64,000 bases of DNA, taken from the NCBI RefSeq assembly GCF_009833125.1, contig NZ_QRCC01000002.1, positions 62,001 through 126,000 on the forward strand. Direction: 5' to 3'. Shown here piece by piece: positions 56,747 to 64,000 of the stretch (within the stretch, counting starts at the first letter, position 1; each line of letters begins with the position of its first letter). The position numbers were made by a program, and so were the translations under genes. Source of the DNA: Nitrosomonas sp. HPC101 (lineage in GTDB: Bacteria > Pseudomonadota > Gammaproteobacteria > Burkholderiales > Nitrosomonadaceae). The notes below the pieces were generated by a model. It was given only the letters and a program-made list of their open reading frames with translations. It searched no databases and had not been told where the DNA came from.

Positions 56747-56914
56747 ATGAAACAACATCAGGGCTTAAAAATTACCTGTCTTAAGAAAATTGTCTGGTGC
56801 ATGGGCTGGATTGATGCATCCCGGCTGGAAGTGTTGGCTCAACCGCTGCTGCAGAACGGTCATGGCCGGCATCGGATGCACTGTCTGAAAAGGGGGATGC
56901 AATGCAAGTTGTGA
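56747..56914 (+). pseudogene. rfbA: rfbA remnant (glucose-1-phosphate thymidylyltransferase C-terminus)
   Basis: A 55-codon frame lies between rfbD and rfbC, where rfbA is normally found. Apart from a Met-Lys start it encodes only the end of RfbA: QGLKITCLKKIVWCMGWIDA then SRLEVLAQPLLQNGHG, which matches the family end (Q-G-L-K-I-x-C-P-E-E-I-A-x-R-x-G-x-I-D). About 240 residues including the nucleotide-binding and catalytic parts are gone, and Pro-Glu-Glu has become Leu-Lys-Lys. The frame overruns the rfbC start by 13 bases. It cannot be an active thymidylyltransferase, so dTDP-glucose must come from another gene. Confidence 0.85.
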
Positions 56915-57450
56915 AAACGGCCATTCCTGATATCCTGATTTTAAAGCCCGAAGTATTTGGCGATGCTCGCGGTTTTTTTCTGGAGAGCTTTAATCAGAAA
57001 GATTTCGATGATGCGATCGGCCACCCTGTGCATTTTGTGCAGGATAACCATAGTCACAGCCGCTACGGTGTGCTGCGTGGTCTGCATTATCAGATACAGC
57101 AGCCGCAAGGCAAACTGGTGCGCGTGGTCAGTGGAGTTGTGTTTGATGTGGCTGTGGATCTGCGTCGCTCATCGGCCACATTTGGCAAATGGGTGGGCGT
57201 TGAGCTGTCCGCTGACCATCAGCAGCAGCTATGGATTCCGCCAGGCTTTGGCCACGGCTTCGTTGTCGTCAGCGAGCATGCCGATTTTCTCTACAAGACA
57301 ACAGATTATTACGCGCCCGAGTACGAACGCTGTATTCGCTGGGATGATACAACGCTGGCAATTGAATGGCCGAAACTGAAGATCGCACCATTGGTATCCG
57401 TCAAAGATGCCAAAGGTAAAATTTTTAAGGAAGCCGAGGTGTTTGCCTGA
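56902..57450 (+). CDS. rfbC: dTDP-4-dehydrorhamnose 3,5-epimerase
   Basis: A protein of 182 aa. The active-site His occurs in VLRGLHYQIQQPQGKLVRVVSG, followed by AVDLRRSSATFGKWVGVEL, WIPPGFGHGFVV, and the Tyr in YKTTDYYAPEYERCIRWDD. Length and motifs are normal. It overlaps wzm by one base (TGATG), so the two are translated together. Confidence 0.96.
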   Translation: MQVVKTAIPDILILKPEVFGDARGFFLESFNQKDFDDAIGHPVHFVQDNHSHSRYGVLRGLHYQIQQPQGKLVRVVSGVVFDVAVDLRRSSATFGKWVGVELSADHQQQLWIPPGFGHGFVVVSEHADFLYKTTDYYAPEYERCIRWDDTTLAIEWPKLKIAPLVSVKDAKGKIFKEAEVFA

Positions 57451-58268
57451 TGCGTGAATTTTCTGCCACCCCGAAAGAAATGTTTGCCAGTCTGTGGCGT
57501 AATCGTGAATTAATTGTCGCTTCCGCTAAACGCGAAATACTCGGACGTTATCGCGGCTCATTTCTGGGATTGCTCTGGTCTTTTTTCGTACCGCTTTTCA
57601 TGCTGACCGTGTATACCTTTGTATTCAGCGTCGTATTTAAAGCACGCTGGGGAACGGGCGAAGGCTCAAAAACAGAATTTGCACTGATTCTGTTTGCAGG
57701 GCTGATGATGTTCGAGCTGTTTGCAGAGTGTATCAATCGTGCACCCGCCCTGATTCTCTCCAATCAGAATTATGTTAAAAAAGTTATTTTCCCGCTGGAA
57801 ATTCTGCCTTTTGTCAGCCTGCTGTCGTCTTTGTTTCGCTGGGGAGTCAGCCTGATCGTCTGGCTGCTGGCTTACCTGATATTTTTTGGTATTCCCCACC
57901 TCACCATCATTTATTTACCCTTGATTGTTTTACCATTTTGCCTGTTTGTTATGGGACTCAGCTGGGCACTGGCTTCTCTGGGTGTATTTTTGCGTGATAT
58001 TTCGCAATTTATCGGTGTCCTGACGACAGCCCTCATGTTCCTCAGTCCGATTTTTTATCCGGCGACCGTACTGCCCGAAGCCTATCGCCACTTGTTTTAT
58101 CTGAATCCGTTAACGCCAGTTGTTGAGCAGACCAGAGCTGTCCTGTATTTTGGCCAGCCACCGGAGTTCATCATGCTCGCTATTTATTGGATTGCCACTT
58201 TTGGCATTGCCTGGCTTGGGTTTGTCTGGTTCCAGAAAACCAGAAAAGGATTCGCGGATGTGCTTTGA
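57450..58268 (+). CDS. wzm: Polysaccharide ABC transporter permease (Wzm)
   Basis: A protein of 272 aa with the typical start RNRELIVASAKREILGRYRGSFLGLLWSFFVPLFMLTVYTFVFSVVFKARWG and about six membrane segments. It is the membrane partner of Wzt for export of a finished polysaccharide. Its ATPase (wzt, 49256-50626) lies 7 kb away on the minus strand instead of directly downstream. The last bases of the gene are followed by about 100 bases without a gene before trmJ. Confidence 0.93.
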   Translation: MREFSATPKEMFASLWRNRELIVASAKREILGRYRGSFLGLLWSFFVPLFMLTVYTFVFSVVFKARWGTGEGSKTEFALILFAGLMMFELFAECINRAPALILSNQNYVKKVIFPLEILPFVSLLSSLFRWGVSLIVWLLAYLIFFGIPHLTIIYLPLIVLPFCLFVMGLSWALASLGVFLRDISQFIGVLTTALMFLSPIFYPATVLPEAYRHLFYLNPLTPVVEQTRAVLYFGQPPEFIMLAIYWIATFGIAWLGFVWFQKTRKGFADVL

Positions 58269-58369
58269 ACCTTGAGGAACCTCACAAAGCATTAGCGAGG
58301 CAGTCGGCTCAAGGCAAAGTCGGTAATGCAAGTAAAACGCAGCGAACAACCATAAGGCTGCTGAATAAA

Positions 58370-59119
58370 TCAGCCATCAGTCCGTTTTTTCGGGCTGACT
58401 GCAGCGAGCAAACCACGCAGGATATTCACTTCTTCTTTTTCCAGGCGGGTACGCGCAAACAGACGGCGCATCCGGCGCATGAGGTGTTTGGGTTGCTCGG
58501 GATCCATAAATCCACTATGAATCATGACTTGTTCCAGGTGACAATGGAATCCTTCGATTTCATGCAAGCTGGCGGCATCCGGCAATCGAGATGCGGAACA
58601 ATGCGCAGTGGCTGCATCCTCTTCGAGCACCATACGCAGCTCATAAGCCATAATCTGCACTGCAGCGGCCAGGTTGAGTGAAGAATAGGCGGGGTTGGCC
58701 GGGATGTGTACAGTTAACTGGCAATGACTGATCTCTGCGGAGGTAAGCCCGGCACTTTCCCGGCCAAACAATAATGCCACCGGATGATGGCGCGCATGCT
58801 GCATAAGCTCCATTGCAGCCTGTCTTGCGCTACAGGTGGGGTGCGGCAGATCACGCCGACGGGCAGTCAGCGCAGCGGCCAGAAAGGTGTCGCCTATTGC
58901 CTCCTCCAGAGTGCTGCATACGCGCGCTGTTTCAAGTATGTCGCGTGCATTGGAGGCGCGAGCATCTGCTTCGCTATCCGGAAAGGATTTCGGGTTGACA
59001 AGATAGAGCTTGTCCAGCCCCATGGTTTTCATGGACCGGGCAGCTGCGCCGATATTGCCCGGGTGACTGGTATGACTTAACACGATCCGGACATTATCGA
59101 GCGGCGTGGCGGGATTCAT
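58370..59119 (-). CDS. trmJ: tRNA (cytidine/uridine-2'-O-)-methyltransferase TrmJ
   Basis: A protein of 249 aa of the SPOUT class, methylating the ribose at position 32 of tRNA. Knot motifs: HTSHPGNIGAAARSMKTMGLDKLYLVNP, PVALLFGRESAGLTSAEISHC and IPANPAYSSLNLAAAVQIMAYELR. Divergent from suhB with 50 bases between. An imperfect stem with GGCTG/CAGCC (58347-58369 on the other strand) follows the stop but lacks a T-run. Confidence 0.95.
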   Translation of the reverse strand: MNPATPLDNVRIVLSHTSHPGNIGAAARSMKTMGLDKLYLVNPKSFPDSEADARASNARDILETARVCSTLEEAIGDTFLAAALTARRRDLPHPTCSARQAAMELMQHARHHPVALLFGRESAGLTSAEISHCQLTVHIPANPAYSSLNLAAAVQIMAYELRMVLEEDAATAHCSASRLPDAASLHEIEGFHCHLEQVMIHSGFMDPEQPKHLMRRMRRLFARTRLEKEEVNILRGLLAAVSPKKRTDG

Positions 59120-59169
59120 ATTAAAATAGTGGTTTTCCAGTCATTTGTTTCTAAAGTAAAATCTTTACT

Positions 59170-59997
59170 ATGCATCCTATGCTTACTATTGCGGTCAAGG
59201 CAGCTCGCCGGGCCGGCAATATCATTAATCGCGCCTCAATGGATCTGGATCGGTTAACTGTTGCACGCAAAGCTCACAGCGATTTTGTCAGTGAAGTGGA
59301 TAAAGTCGCTGAAGATACCATTATCAAAATCTTGCTGGATGCGTATCCAGATCATTCGATTCTAGCAGAAGAAAGCGGCGCCAGCGGGAATGCGAATAAA
59401 CCGGAATACCAGTGGATCATTGATCCATTGGATGGCACGACCAATTTTCTGCATGGATTTCCCAAATACTGCGTCTCGATCGCGCTGTTGTACCGAGGGG
59501 TTTTGACGCAAGCTGTAATCTACGATCCGATCAGTGATGAATTATTTACTGCCACACGTGGCAGTGGTGCTTTTCTCAATGATCATCGTATTCGCGTCGG
59601 CAAACGGACGCAATTGAGTGAATGCTTGATCGGCACCGGATTCCCATTCCGGGATTTCACACATATGGATGCCTACCTGGCTATGTTCCGGGATATGATC
59701 CCCAAGACTGCCGGCATCCGTCGCCCGGGTTCTGCAGCACTGGATCTCGCCTACGTTGCCGCCGGACGCTACGATGGCTTCTGGGAAACCGGGTTGGCAC
59801 CATGGGATATTGCAGCCGGATGTCTGCTCATTCTCGAAGCAGGTGGTATGGTCGGTGATCTGGAAGGCAACGGGCATTACATGCAAAGTGGGCAGATCGT
59901 TGCAGGTAATCCCAGAATATTTTCCCAGCTTCTGCAGATTATCGCTCCTCATCTGACTGAACAGCTTCTTGCCGAAAATCGCGAGCCGGCCCAATAA
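59170..59997 (+). CDS. suhB: Inositol monophosphatase family protein (SuhB)
   Basis: A protein of 275 aa. Metal-binding motifs are [36 protein letters not shown] and [20 protein letters not shown]. Besides inositol-1-phosphatase activity, SuhB in proteobacteria joins rRNA antitermination complexes. The start is ATG at 59170. Confidence 0.94.
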   Translation: MHPMLTIAVKAARRAGNIINRASMDLDRLTVARKAHSDFVSEVDKVAEDTIIKILLDAYPDHSILAEESGASGNANKPEYQWIIDPLDGTTNFLHGFPKYCVSIALLYRGVLTQAVIYDPISDELFTATRGSGAFLNDHRIRVGKRTQLSECLIGTGFPFRDFTHMDAYLAMFRDMIPKTAGIRRPGSAALDLAYVAAGRYDGFWETGLAPWDIAAGCLLILEAGGMVGDLEGNGHYMQSGQIVAGNPRIFSQLLQIIAPHLTEQLLAENREPAQ

Positions 59998-60024
59998 TTC
60001 CGAGGTTAATCACGAAAGGATCTG

Positions 60025-60933
60025 ATGGAAAATCGAGCACATACCTTTGCTGCCGGCTTGTTCGTACTCCTCCTGGGAATCGCGGCAGTCACAGCAGTCA
60101 AATGGTTTAGCCGCGATAATATTAATCACGATCATTATTCTCTAATCTCTGTGGGAGGATCCGTATCAGGATTGAATCCGGAAGCATCCGTTCGTTATCG
60201 TGGTGTAAATATCGGAAAAGTGGAGGAAATCTACTTTGACAAGGAAAATATACGTAATATCATTGTTCGTATCGCTGTCAATAGTCACGTAGCACTTCCA
60301 AAAAATATCTATGCACAACTGGCCAGCCAGGGCATCACCGGATTAACATATATTGAACTAAATGATGATATCGCTGAAGGAGAAACCGGCTATCTGGAAA
60401 AGGAGGCACGTATTTTCCTGAGATCCTCGCTGATCAAGACGCTTTCCGATTCCCTGGAAGAAATTCTCAAGAACTCGAATACCGTAATCAAGCAAATAAA
60501 CAGCCTGTTGAACGAAAAGAACCAGACACATATTGGTAACATCCTGAGTCAGCTGGAACAGGCAGTTCAAAGCTATAACAAACTGACAGGGCAGTTTCAG
60601 GACAGTCTGCAAACCTTGCCGCAACTGACCAGCGAATTTACGTCAACATTCAGGCAAACCCGCCAGGTCATGGAAAATACCAGCCAGGTGCTACAGAAAC
60701 TTAATCAACAGCAAGGACTGGTAGATAACCTGACCCATGGATCATTGGAAATGACCCACACCCTTGCCAGTCTGAACAAAACCGGTCAAGCTGTTACGCA
60801 GAGCACCCGAAAACTCAATCAGTTACTGAATTTACTGGAAGAAAATCCACAAAGCCTGGTGTTTGGTAAACCTCCTGCCTCGCCTGGCCCGGGCGAACCC
60901 GGATTCACGCCACCACAGCCGATGAAACAATGA
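60025..60933 (+). CDS. MlaD family (MCE) protein
   Basis: A protein of 302 aa. One N-terminal helix (FAAGLFVLLLGIAAVTAVKWF) is followed by an MCE domain: SVSGLNPEASVRYRGVNIGKVEEIYFD, LASQGITGLTYIEL. The rest is a long helical region rich in Gln and Leu. MCE proteins carry lipids between membranes. It overlaps the following lipoprotein by 4 bases. The ATPase and permease normally encoded next to such a protein are not in this neighbourhood. Confidence 0.92.
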   Translation: MENRAHTFAAGLFVLLLGIAAVTAVKWFSRDNINHDHYSLISVGGSVSGLNPEASVRYRGVNIGKVEEIYFDKENIRNIIVRIAVNSHVALPKNIYAQLASQGITGLTYIELNDDIAEGETGYLEKEARIFLRSSLIKTLSDSLEEILKNSNTVIKQINSLLNEKNQTHIGNILSQLEQAVQSYNKLTGQFQDSLQTLPQLTSEFTSTFRQTRQVMENTSQVLQKLNQQQGLVDNLTHGSLEMTHTLASLNKTGQAVTQSTRKLNQLLNLLEENPQSLVFGKPPASPGPGEPGFTPPQPMKQ

Positions 60934-61544
60934 CGAAAATTACTACGACGCTTCTGGCTGTTCTATTGACAGGGTGTGCACTGACACCCGAAGCGCCACC
61001 TGCTGTCTCACTGTATGATCTTGGCTCGCCATCTGCTATTGCACCCGGATATTCTCTGCCCGTTCAGGCGACCATTCAGATCGCAGACATCACCGCACCT
61101 GTCTGGCTGGACACTCAGTCAATTCTCTACCGGCTTGCCTATCATGACCCTGCCCGTGTCTATACTTATGCCGAAAGTCGCTGGAATGCACCACCGGCAG
61201 CGTTGTTGACTGAGCGCCTCAGGCAGTATTTTGCAGCTGGAAGCATCGGCAAGCAGAATCAGGATGGAAACAGAGAAAATGGCACACCTGCTCACTATTT
61301 GTTAAAACTTGATCTGAGTGAGTTCACTCAGATCTTCACCACACCAGATAGCAGCCAGGCTGTTGTTCAATTGCGTGCTTCTTTATACAAACCAACCTTA
61401 CGTCTGCCAATCGCACACCGGAATTTCCTGGGCAAACAGACCACTCAAACGGCCGACGCAGCGGGTGCAGTCGCGGCCTTTATGCTGGTAAGTGACAACC
61501 TGTTCAATGAGTTGACACAGTGGCTATCCGACATTCACCAATGA
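60930..61544 (+). CDS. ABC-type transport auxiliary lipoprotein (PqiC/MlaD partner-like)
   Basis: A protein of 204 aa with a lipobox LLAVLLTGCALTPE and a domain typical of PqiC-like (PF03886) lipoproteins: VSLYDLGSPS, IADITAPVWLDTQSILYRLAYHDPARVYTYAESRWNAPP, LKLDLSEFTQIF. It should work with the MlaD protein just upstream as an outer-membrane partner of a lipid transport system. Confidence 0.88.
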   Translation: MTKITTTLLAVLLTGCALTPEAPPAVSLYDLGSPSAIAPGYSLPVQATIQIADITAPVWLDTQSILYRLAYHDPARVYTYAESRWNAPPAALLTERLRQYFAAGSIGKQNQDGNRENGTPAHYLLKLDLSEFTQIFTTPDSSQAVVQLRASLYKPTLRLPIAHRNFLGKQTTQTADAAGAVAAFMLVSDNLFNELTQWLSDIHQ

Positions 61545-61647
61545 TAAACATGGTATTTTTAGCGCTGTGCCATAACCTCTGCTCCGATATGTTCCGATAT
61601 GTTGCACCATTGATCTGCTTTCCATGTATTTCTTCAGTAAAGCAATA

Positions 61648-61770
61648 ATGCGCATACTCGGTCTGATTCTTTTATTGTCACTACTTCTGTCTGCCTGTGG
61701 CTATAAAGGTCCGCTTTATCTCCCACAGGATCAACCCGCCGAAAACAACAATACACAGGAAAAACCATGA
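61648..61770 (+). CDS. lptM: LPS translocon maturation chaperone LptM-like lipoprotein
   Basis: A 40-residue protein, below normal ORF cut-offs. It starts MRILGLILLLSLLLSACGYKGPL, with the lipobox LSAC followed by Gly-Tyr-Lys-Gly-Pro-Leu-Tyr, the hallmark of LptM/YifL. LptM helps LptD form its disulfide bonds in the outer membrane. It overlaps lysA by 4 bases (ATGA), the usual lptM-lysA order. An in-frame ATG at 61624 is an alternative start. Confidence 0.9.
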   Translation: MRILGLILLLSLLLSACGYKGPLYLPQDQPAENNNTQEKP

Positions 61771-63020
61771 GCCACTTCAGCTCATTTGATTATCGTGATA
61801 ATCAGCTCTTTGCGGAAGAAGTTCCGCTGACAGCAATTGCAGACGAATTTGGTACGCCTTGCTATGTTTATTCCAGCGCAGCAATCCGTACAGCCTATCA
61901 GGCTTTTAGCCTCGCATTCGGTCAGCGGAACCACCTGATCTGCTATGCGGTAAAAGCCAATTCAAATCTGGCTGTACTGAATCTGCTTGCTCGCCTGGGC
62001 AGCGGTTTCGACATCGTTTCCGGCGGGGAATTACAGCGTGTATTGAAAGCAGGGGGGGATCCGCAAAAAACAGTTTTTTCCGGCGTAGGCAAAACACTTG
62101 AGGAAATTCGTGTGGCACTGGCTGCCGATATTCTCTGCTTCAATGTCGAATCAGAAATGGAGCTGATTGCATTAAATGAAGTTGCCGGACAAATGCAGAA
62201 AACCGCGCCGGTCAGCCTGCGTGTTAACCCGGATGTGGATGCCAACACGCATCCTTATATCTCAACAGGGATGAAGGAAAACAAGTTTGGTATTCCGGCT
62301 GCGGAAGCCGAACGGATATATGCACTGGCGCACCGGCTTCCCCATATCCGCGTTTCAGGACTGGATTGCCACATTGGTTCGCAATTAACTGAAATTGCGC
62401 CATTTATTGAAGCCGCTCATAAAATGCTGGACTTGCTGGCACGATTACAAGCAACCGGTATTTCCATTGACCACCTGGATCTCGGTGGAGGTCTGGGAAT
62501 TCGTTATGATCTGGAAGCGCCTCCCACAATAACAGCGTATGTCAAGGCGTTATGTGCAGCTACAGAAAACCATCCCCAGCAATTGCTTATTGAGCCCGGG
62601 CGCTCAATGACAGGGAATGCCGGGCTGCTGCTGACCCGGGTGCATTATCTCAAGCATACACCCCACCGTAATTTCGCGATTGTGGATGCGGCGATGAATG
62701 ACATGCTGAGACCTGCTCTATATCAGGCTTATCATTCAATACTACCAATCACCAGGCACAAAGGAGAGAAAAAAACCTACCAAATCGTCGGGCCTGTCTG
62801 TGAAACCGGTGATTTTCTCGGCCATAATCGCGATCTGGTTGTAGAGAAAAACGATTTACTGGCTGTCATGTCGGCAGGTGCGTATGGCATGAGCATGAGT
62901 TCAAATTATAATACTCGTCCGCGCGCAGCTGAAATTATGGTAGACGGCAGCTTGGTGCATCTCGTCCGTGCGCGTGAAACTGTGGAGGATTTGTATGCTC
63001 TGGAAAAATTCCCAACCTGA
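61767..63020 (+). CDS. lysA: Diaminopimelate decarboxylase
   Basis: A protein of 417 aa, the last enzyme of lysine synthesis. The PLP-Lys is in LICYAVKANSNLAVLNLL; other motifs are GFDIVSGGELQRVLKAG, HIGSQLTEI, LDLGGGLGIRYDLE, LLIEPGRSM and GPVCETGDFLG. The length is normal. Confidence 0.97.
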   Translation: MSHFSSFDYRDNQLFAEEVPLTAIADEFGTPCYVYSSAAIRTAYQAFSLAFGQRNHLICYAVKANSNLAVLNLLARLGSGFDIVSGGELQRVLKAGGDPQKTVFSGVGKTLEEIRVALAADILCFNVESEMELIALNEVAGQMQKTAPVSLRVNPDVDANTHPYISTGMKENKFGIPAAEAERIYALAHRLPHIRVSGLDCHIGSQLTEIAPFIEAAHKMLDLLARLQATGISIDHLDLGGGLGIRYDLEAPPTITAYVKALCAATENHPQQLLIEPGRSMTGNAGLLLTRVHYLKHTPHRNFAIVDAAMNDMLRPALYQAYHSILPITRHKGEKKTYQIVGPVCETGDFLGHNRDLVVEKNDLLAVMSAGAYGMSMSSNYNTRPRAAEIMVDGSLVHLVRARETVEDLYALEKFPT

Positions 63021-63029
63021 AATCTGTAT

Positions 63030-64000
63030 ATGACTTCAGCTATGTCAGATATAGCCACACACGATGATGCGCGCTACCAGGAACACATTCTGCAAGGTGT
63101 CTCGCGCACTTTCGCACTCACGATCCCTCAGCTGCCACCGGCATTGCGCGCAGTAATAGGCAATGCCTATCTATTATGCCGCATAGTTGATACTGTTGAG
63201 GATGACGGAGCGCTAACACCAAAGCAAACACGTGAGCTGGCAGGAATGTTTACTGAAGTCGTCAGCGGCAATACTGAAGCCGAGACTTTTGCACAACTCC
63301 TGCATCCCCTGCTTTCAGAACACACCATTCCAGCAGAGCTGGATCTCATCAGAAATACATCCGCCATCATACGAATGACACACAGCTTCAATACTGCGCA
63401 ACGTCAGGCACTGGAGCGTTGTATTCGCATCATGGGACAGGGCATGGCCGCATATCAGGAAGCAGAATCTCTGTCAGGGCTTGAAAATATGGCTGCAATG
63501 GATCGCTATTGCTACCATGTCGCTGGTGTAGTTGGTGAAATGCTGACCGAACTATTCTGCGATTATTCCCCGGAAATCAATCAGCATAAGTCTACACTGA
63601 TGAAACTGGCTGTATCTTTTGGCCAGGGGCTGCAAATGACTAATATCCTGAAAGATATCTGGGAAGACAGAAAACGAGGGGCATGCTGGCTGCCAAGAGA
63701 TATTTTTCTGGAAAAGGAGTTTGATCTCAACAGCTTACAATCAGGCTACTCTGCGCAAGGTTTCCATGATGGGTTGGGCACTCTGATTGGTATCGCAAAA
63801 TCACACCTGTATAATGCGATGACCTACACTTGCATGATTCCTTCTCATGAAACAGGAATACGCCGTTTTTGCTTGTGGGCTATTGGCATGGCCGTGCTCA
63901 CGCTAAACAAAATAAACCACAAACGTGATTTTACCGCTGGCGTACAGGTAAAAATTTCTCGCAGAAGCGTCAAAGCGACCGTCCTGGTTACCAGTCTTCT
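63030..64000 (+). CDS. Squalene/phytoene synthase family protein (3' end outside window)
   Basis: An open frame of 323 codons from ATG 63030 (or 63042) runs to the window end. It shows both Asp-rich motifs, LLCRIVDTVEDDGAL (Asp-x-x-Glu-Asp) and MTNILKDIWEDRKRGACWLPRDIF, plus YCYHVAGVVGEMLTELF. It joins two farnesyl-PP or related diphosphates to give squalene or a C30/C40 precursor, suggesting hopanoid or carotenoid synthesis. The long N-terminal form resembles eukaryote-like squalene synthases as in methylotrophs. Start 9 bases after the lysA stop. Confidence 0.9.
   Translation, partial: MTSAMSDIATHDDARYQEHILQGVSRTFALTIPQLPPALRAVIGNAYLLCRIVDTVEDDGALTPKQTRELAGMFTEVVSGNTEAETFAQLLHPLLSEHTIPAELDLIRNTSAIIRMTHSFNTAQRQALERCIRIMGQGMAAYQEAESLSGLENMAAMDRYCYHVAGVVGEMLTELFCDYSPEINQHKSTLMKLAVSFGQGLQMTNILKDIWEDRKRGACWLPRDIFLEKEFDLNSLQSGYSAQGFHDGLGTLIGIAKSHLYNAMTYTCMIPSHETGIRRFCLWAIGMAVLTLNKINHKRDFTAGVQVKISRRSVKATVLVTSL

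Noticed and set aside
58268-58369. Terminator between wzm and trmJ
   Set aside because: A GGCTG/CAGCC stem exists but is short, with a large loop and no T-run on either strand.

Overview
The window looks like chromosomal DNA of a betaproteobacterium, most likely a Nitrosomonas-type ammonia oxidiser. This is inferred from the moderate base composition, the style of the proteins, and the mix of a czc efflux operon, an HPr-rel-A cassette, a yceD-rpmF-plsX-fab operon and a large LPS/exopolysaccharide island. No nitrification gene is present to confirm it. I saw no rRNA, tRNA or CRISPR array.

Layout. 1-4231: the 3' end of aroE, mtgA, a lipoprotein of unknown function and mgtE. 4241-6996 (minus): an HPr-rel-A cassette, made of a small Tat-signal protein, a PqqD-like protein, an HprK-related kinase and a nucleotidyltransferase, compact and translationally coupled. 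7242-13947 (minus): a czcI-czcC-czcB-czcA heavy-metal efflux operon with an overlooked 41-codon Cys-Cys/Cys-Cys-His reading frame between czcB and czcA. 14110-22101: maf, then the core yceD-rpmF-plsX-fabH-fabD-fabG-acpP-fabF-mltG operon. 22209-30756: a three-domain polyprenol-sugar glycosyltransferase fusion, a universal stress protein, ppk, yggX, a GNAT acetyltransferase, a secreted hypothetical protein and a DUF89/ARMT1-like phosphatase. 30757-32740: a scarred region with IS3-type remnants, a small lipoprotein with a clear terminator, a toxin-antitoxin pair and a fragment of cysC.

32750-58268 is a surface-polysaccharide island. It encodes PAPS metabolism (cysQ and an unusual CysN-like/CysC fusion) and a sulfotransferase. 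It has a complete GDP-heptose set (gmhA, gmhB, hddA, hddC) followed by a GDP-mannose-dehydratase-like enzyme and a reductase, which suggests a GDP-6-deoxyheptose. It also carries several glycosyltransferases, WbqC, a sugar aminotransferase, a methyltransferase, wzt, and then rfbB-rfbD-(rfbA remnant)-rfbC-wzm on the opposite strand. Wzm and wzt are separated by about 7 kb holding an Rpn-type nuclease and yefM-yoeB. Inverting 50.6-58.3 kb would restore a normal rfb-wzm-wzt operon, so an inversion is proposed. rfbA is reduced to a short C-terminal remnant.

58370-64000 returns to housekeeping genes: trmJ, suhB, an MCE/MlaD protein with its partner lipoprotein, lptM, lysA and the start of a squalene/phytoene synthase gene running off the window.

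Most noteworthy for follow-up: the HPr-rel-A cassette with its candidate Tat-exported target; the small Cys-rich frame inside the czc operon; the deleted rfbA; the proposed wzm/wzt inversion; and the APS kinase fused to a GTPase-like domain that has lost its nucleotide-binding motifs.
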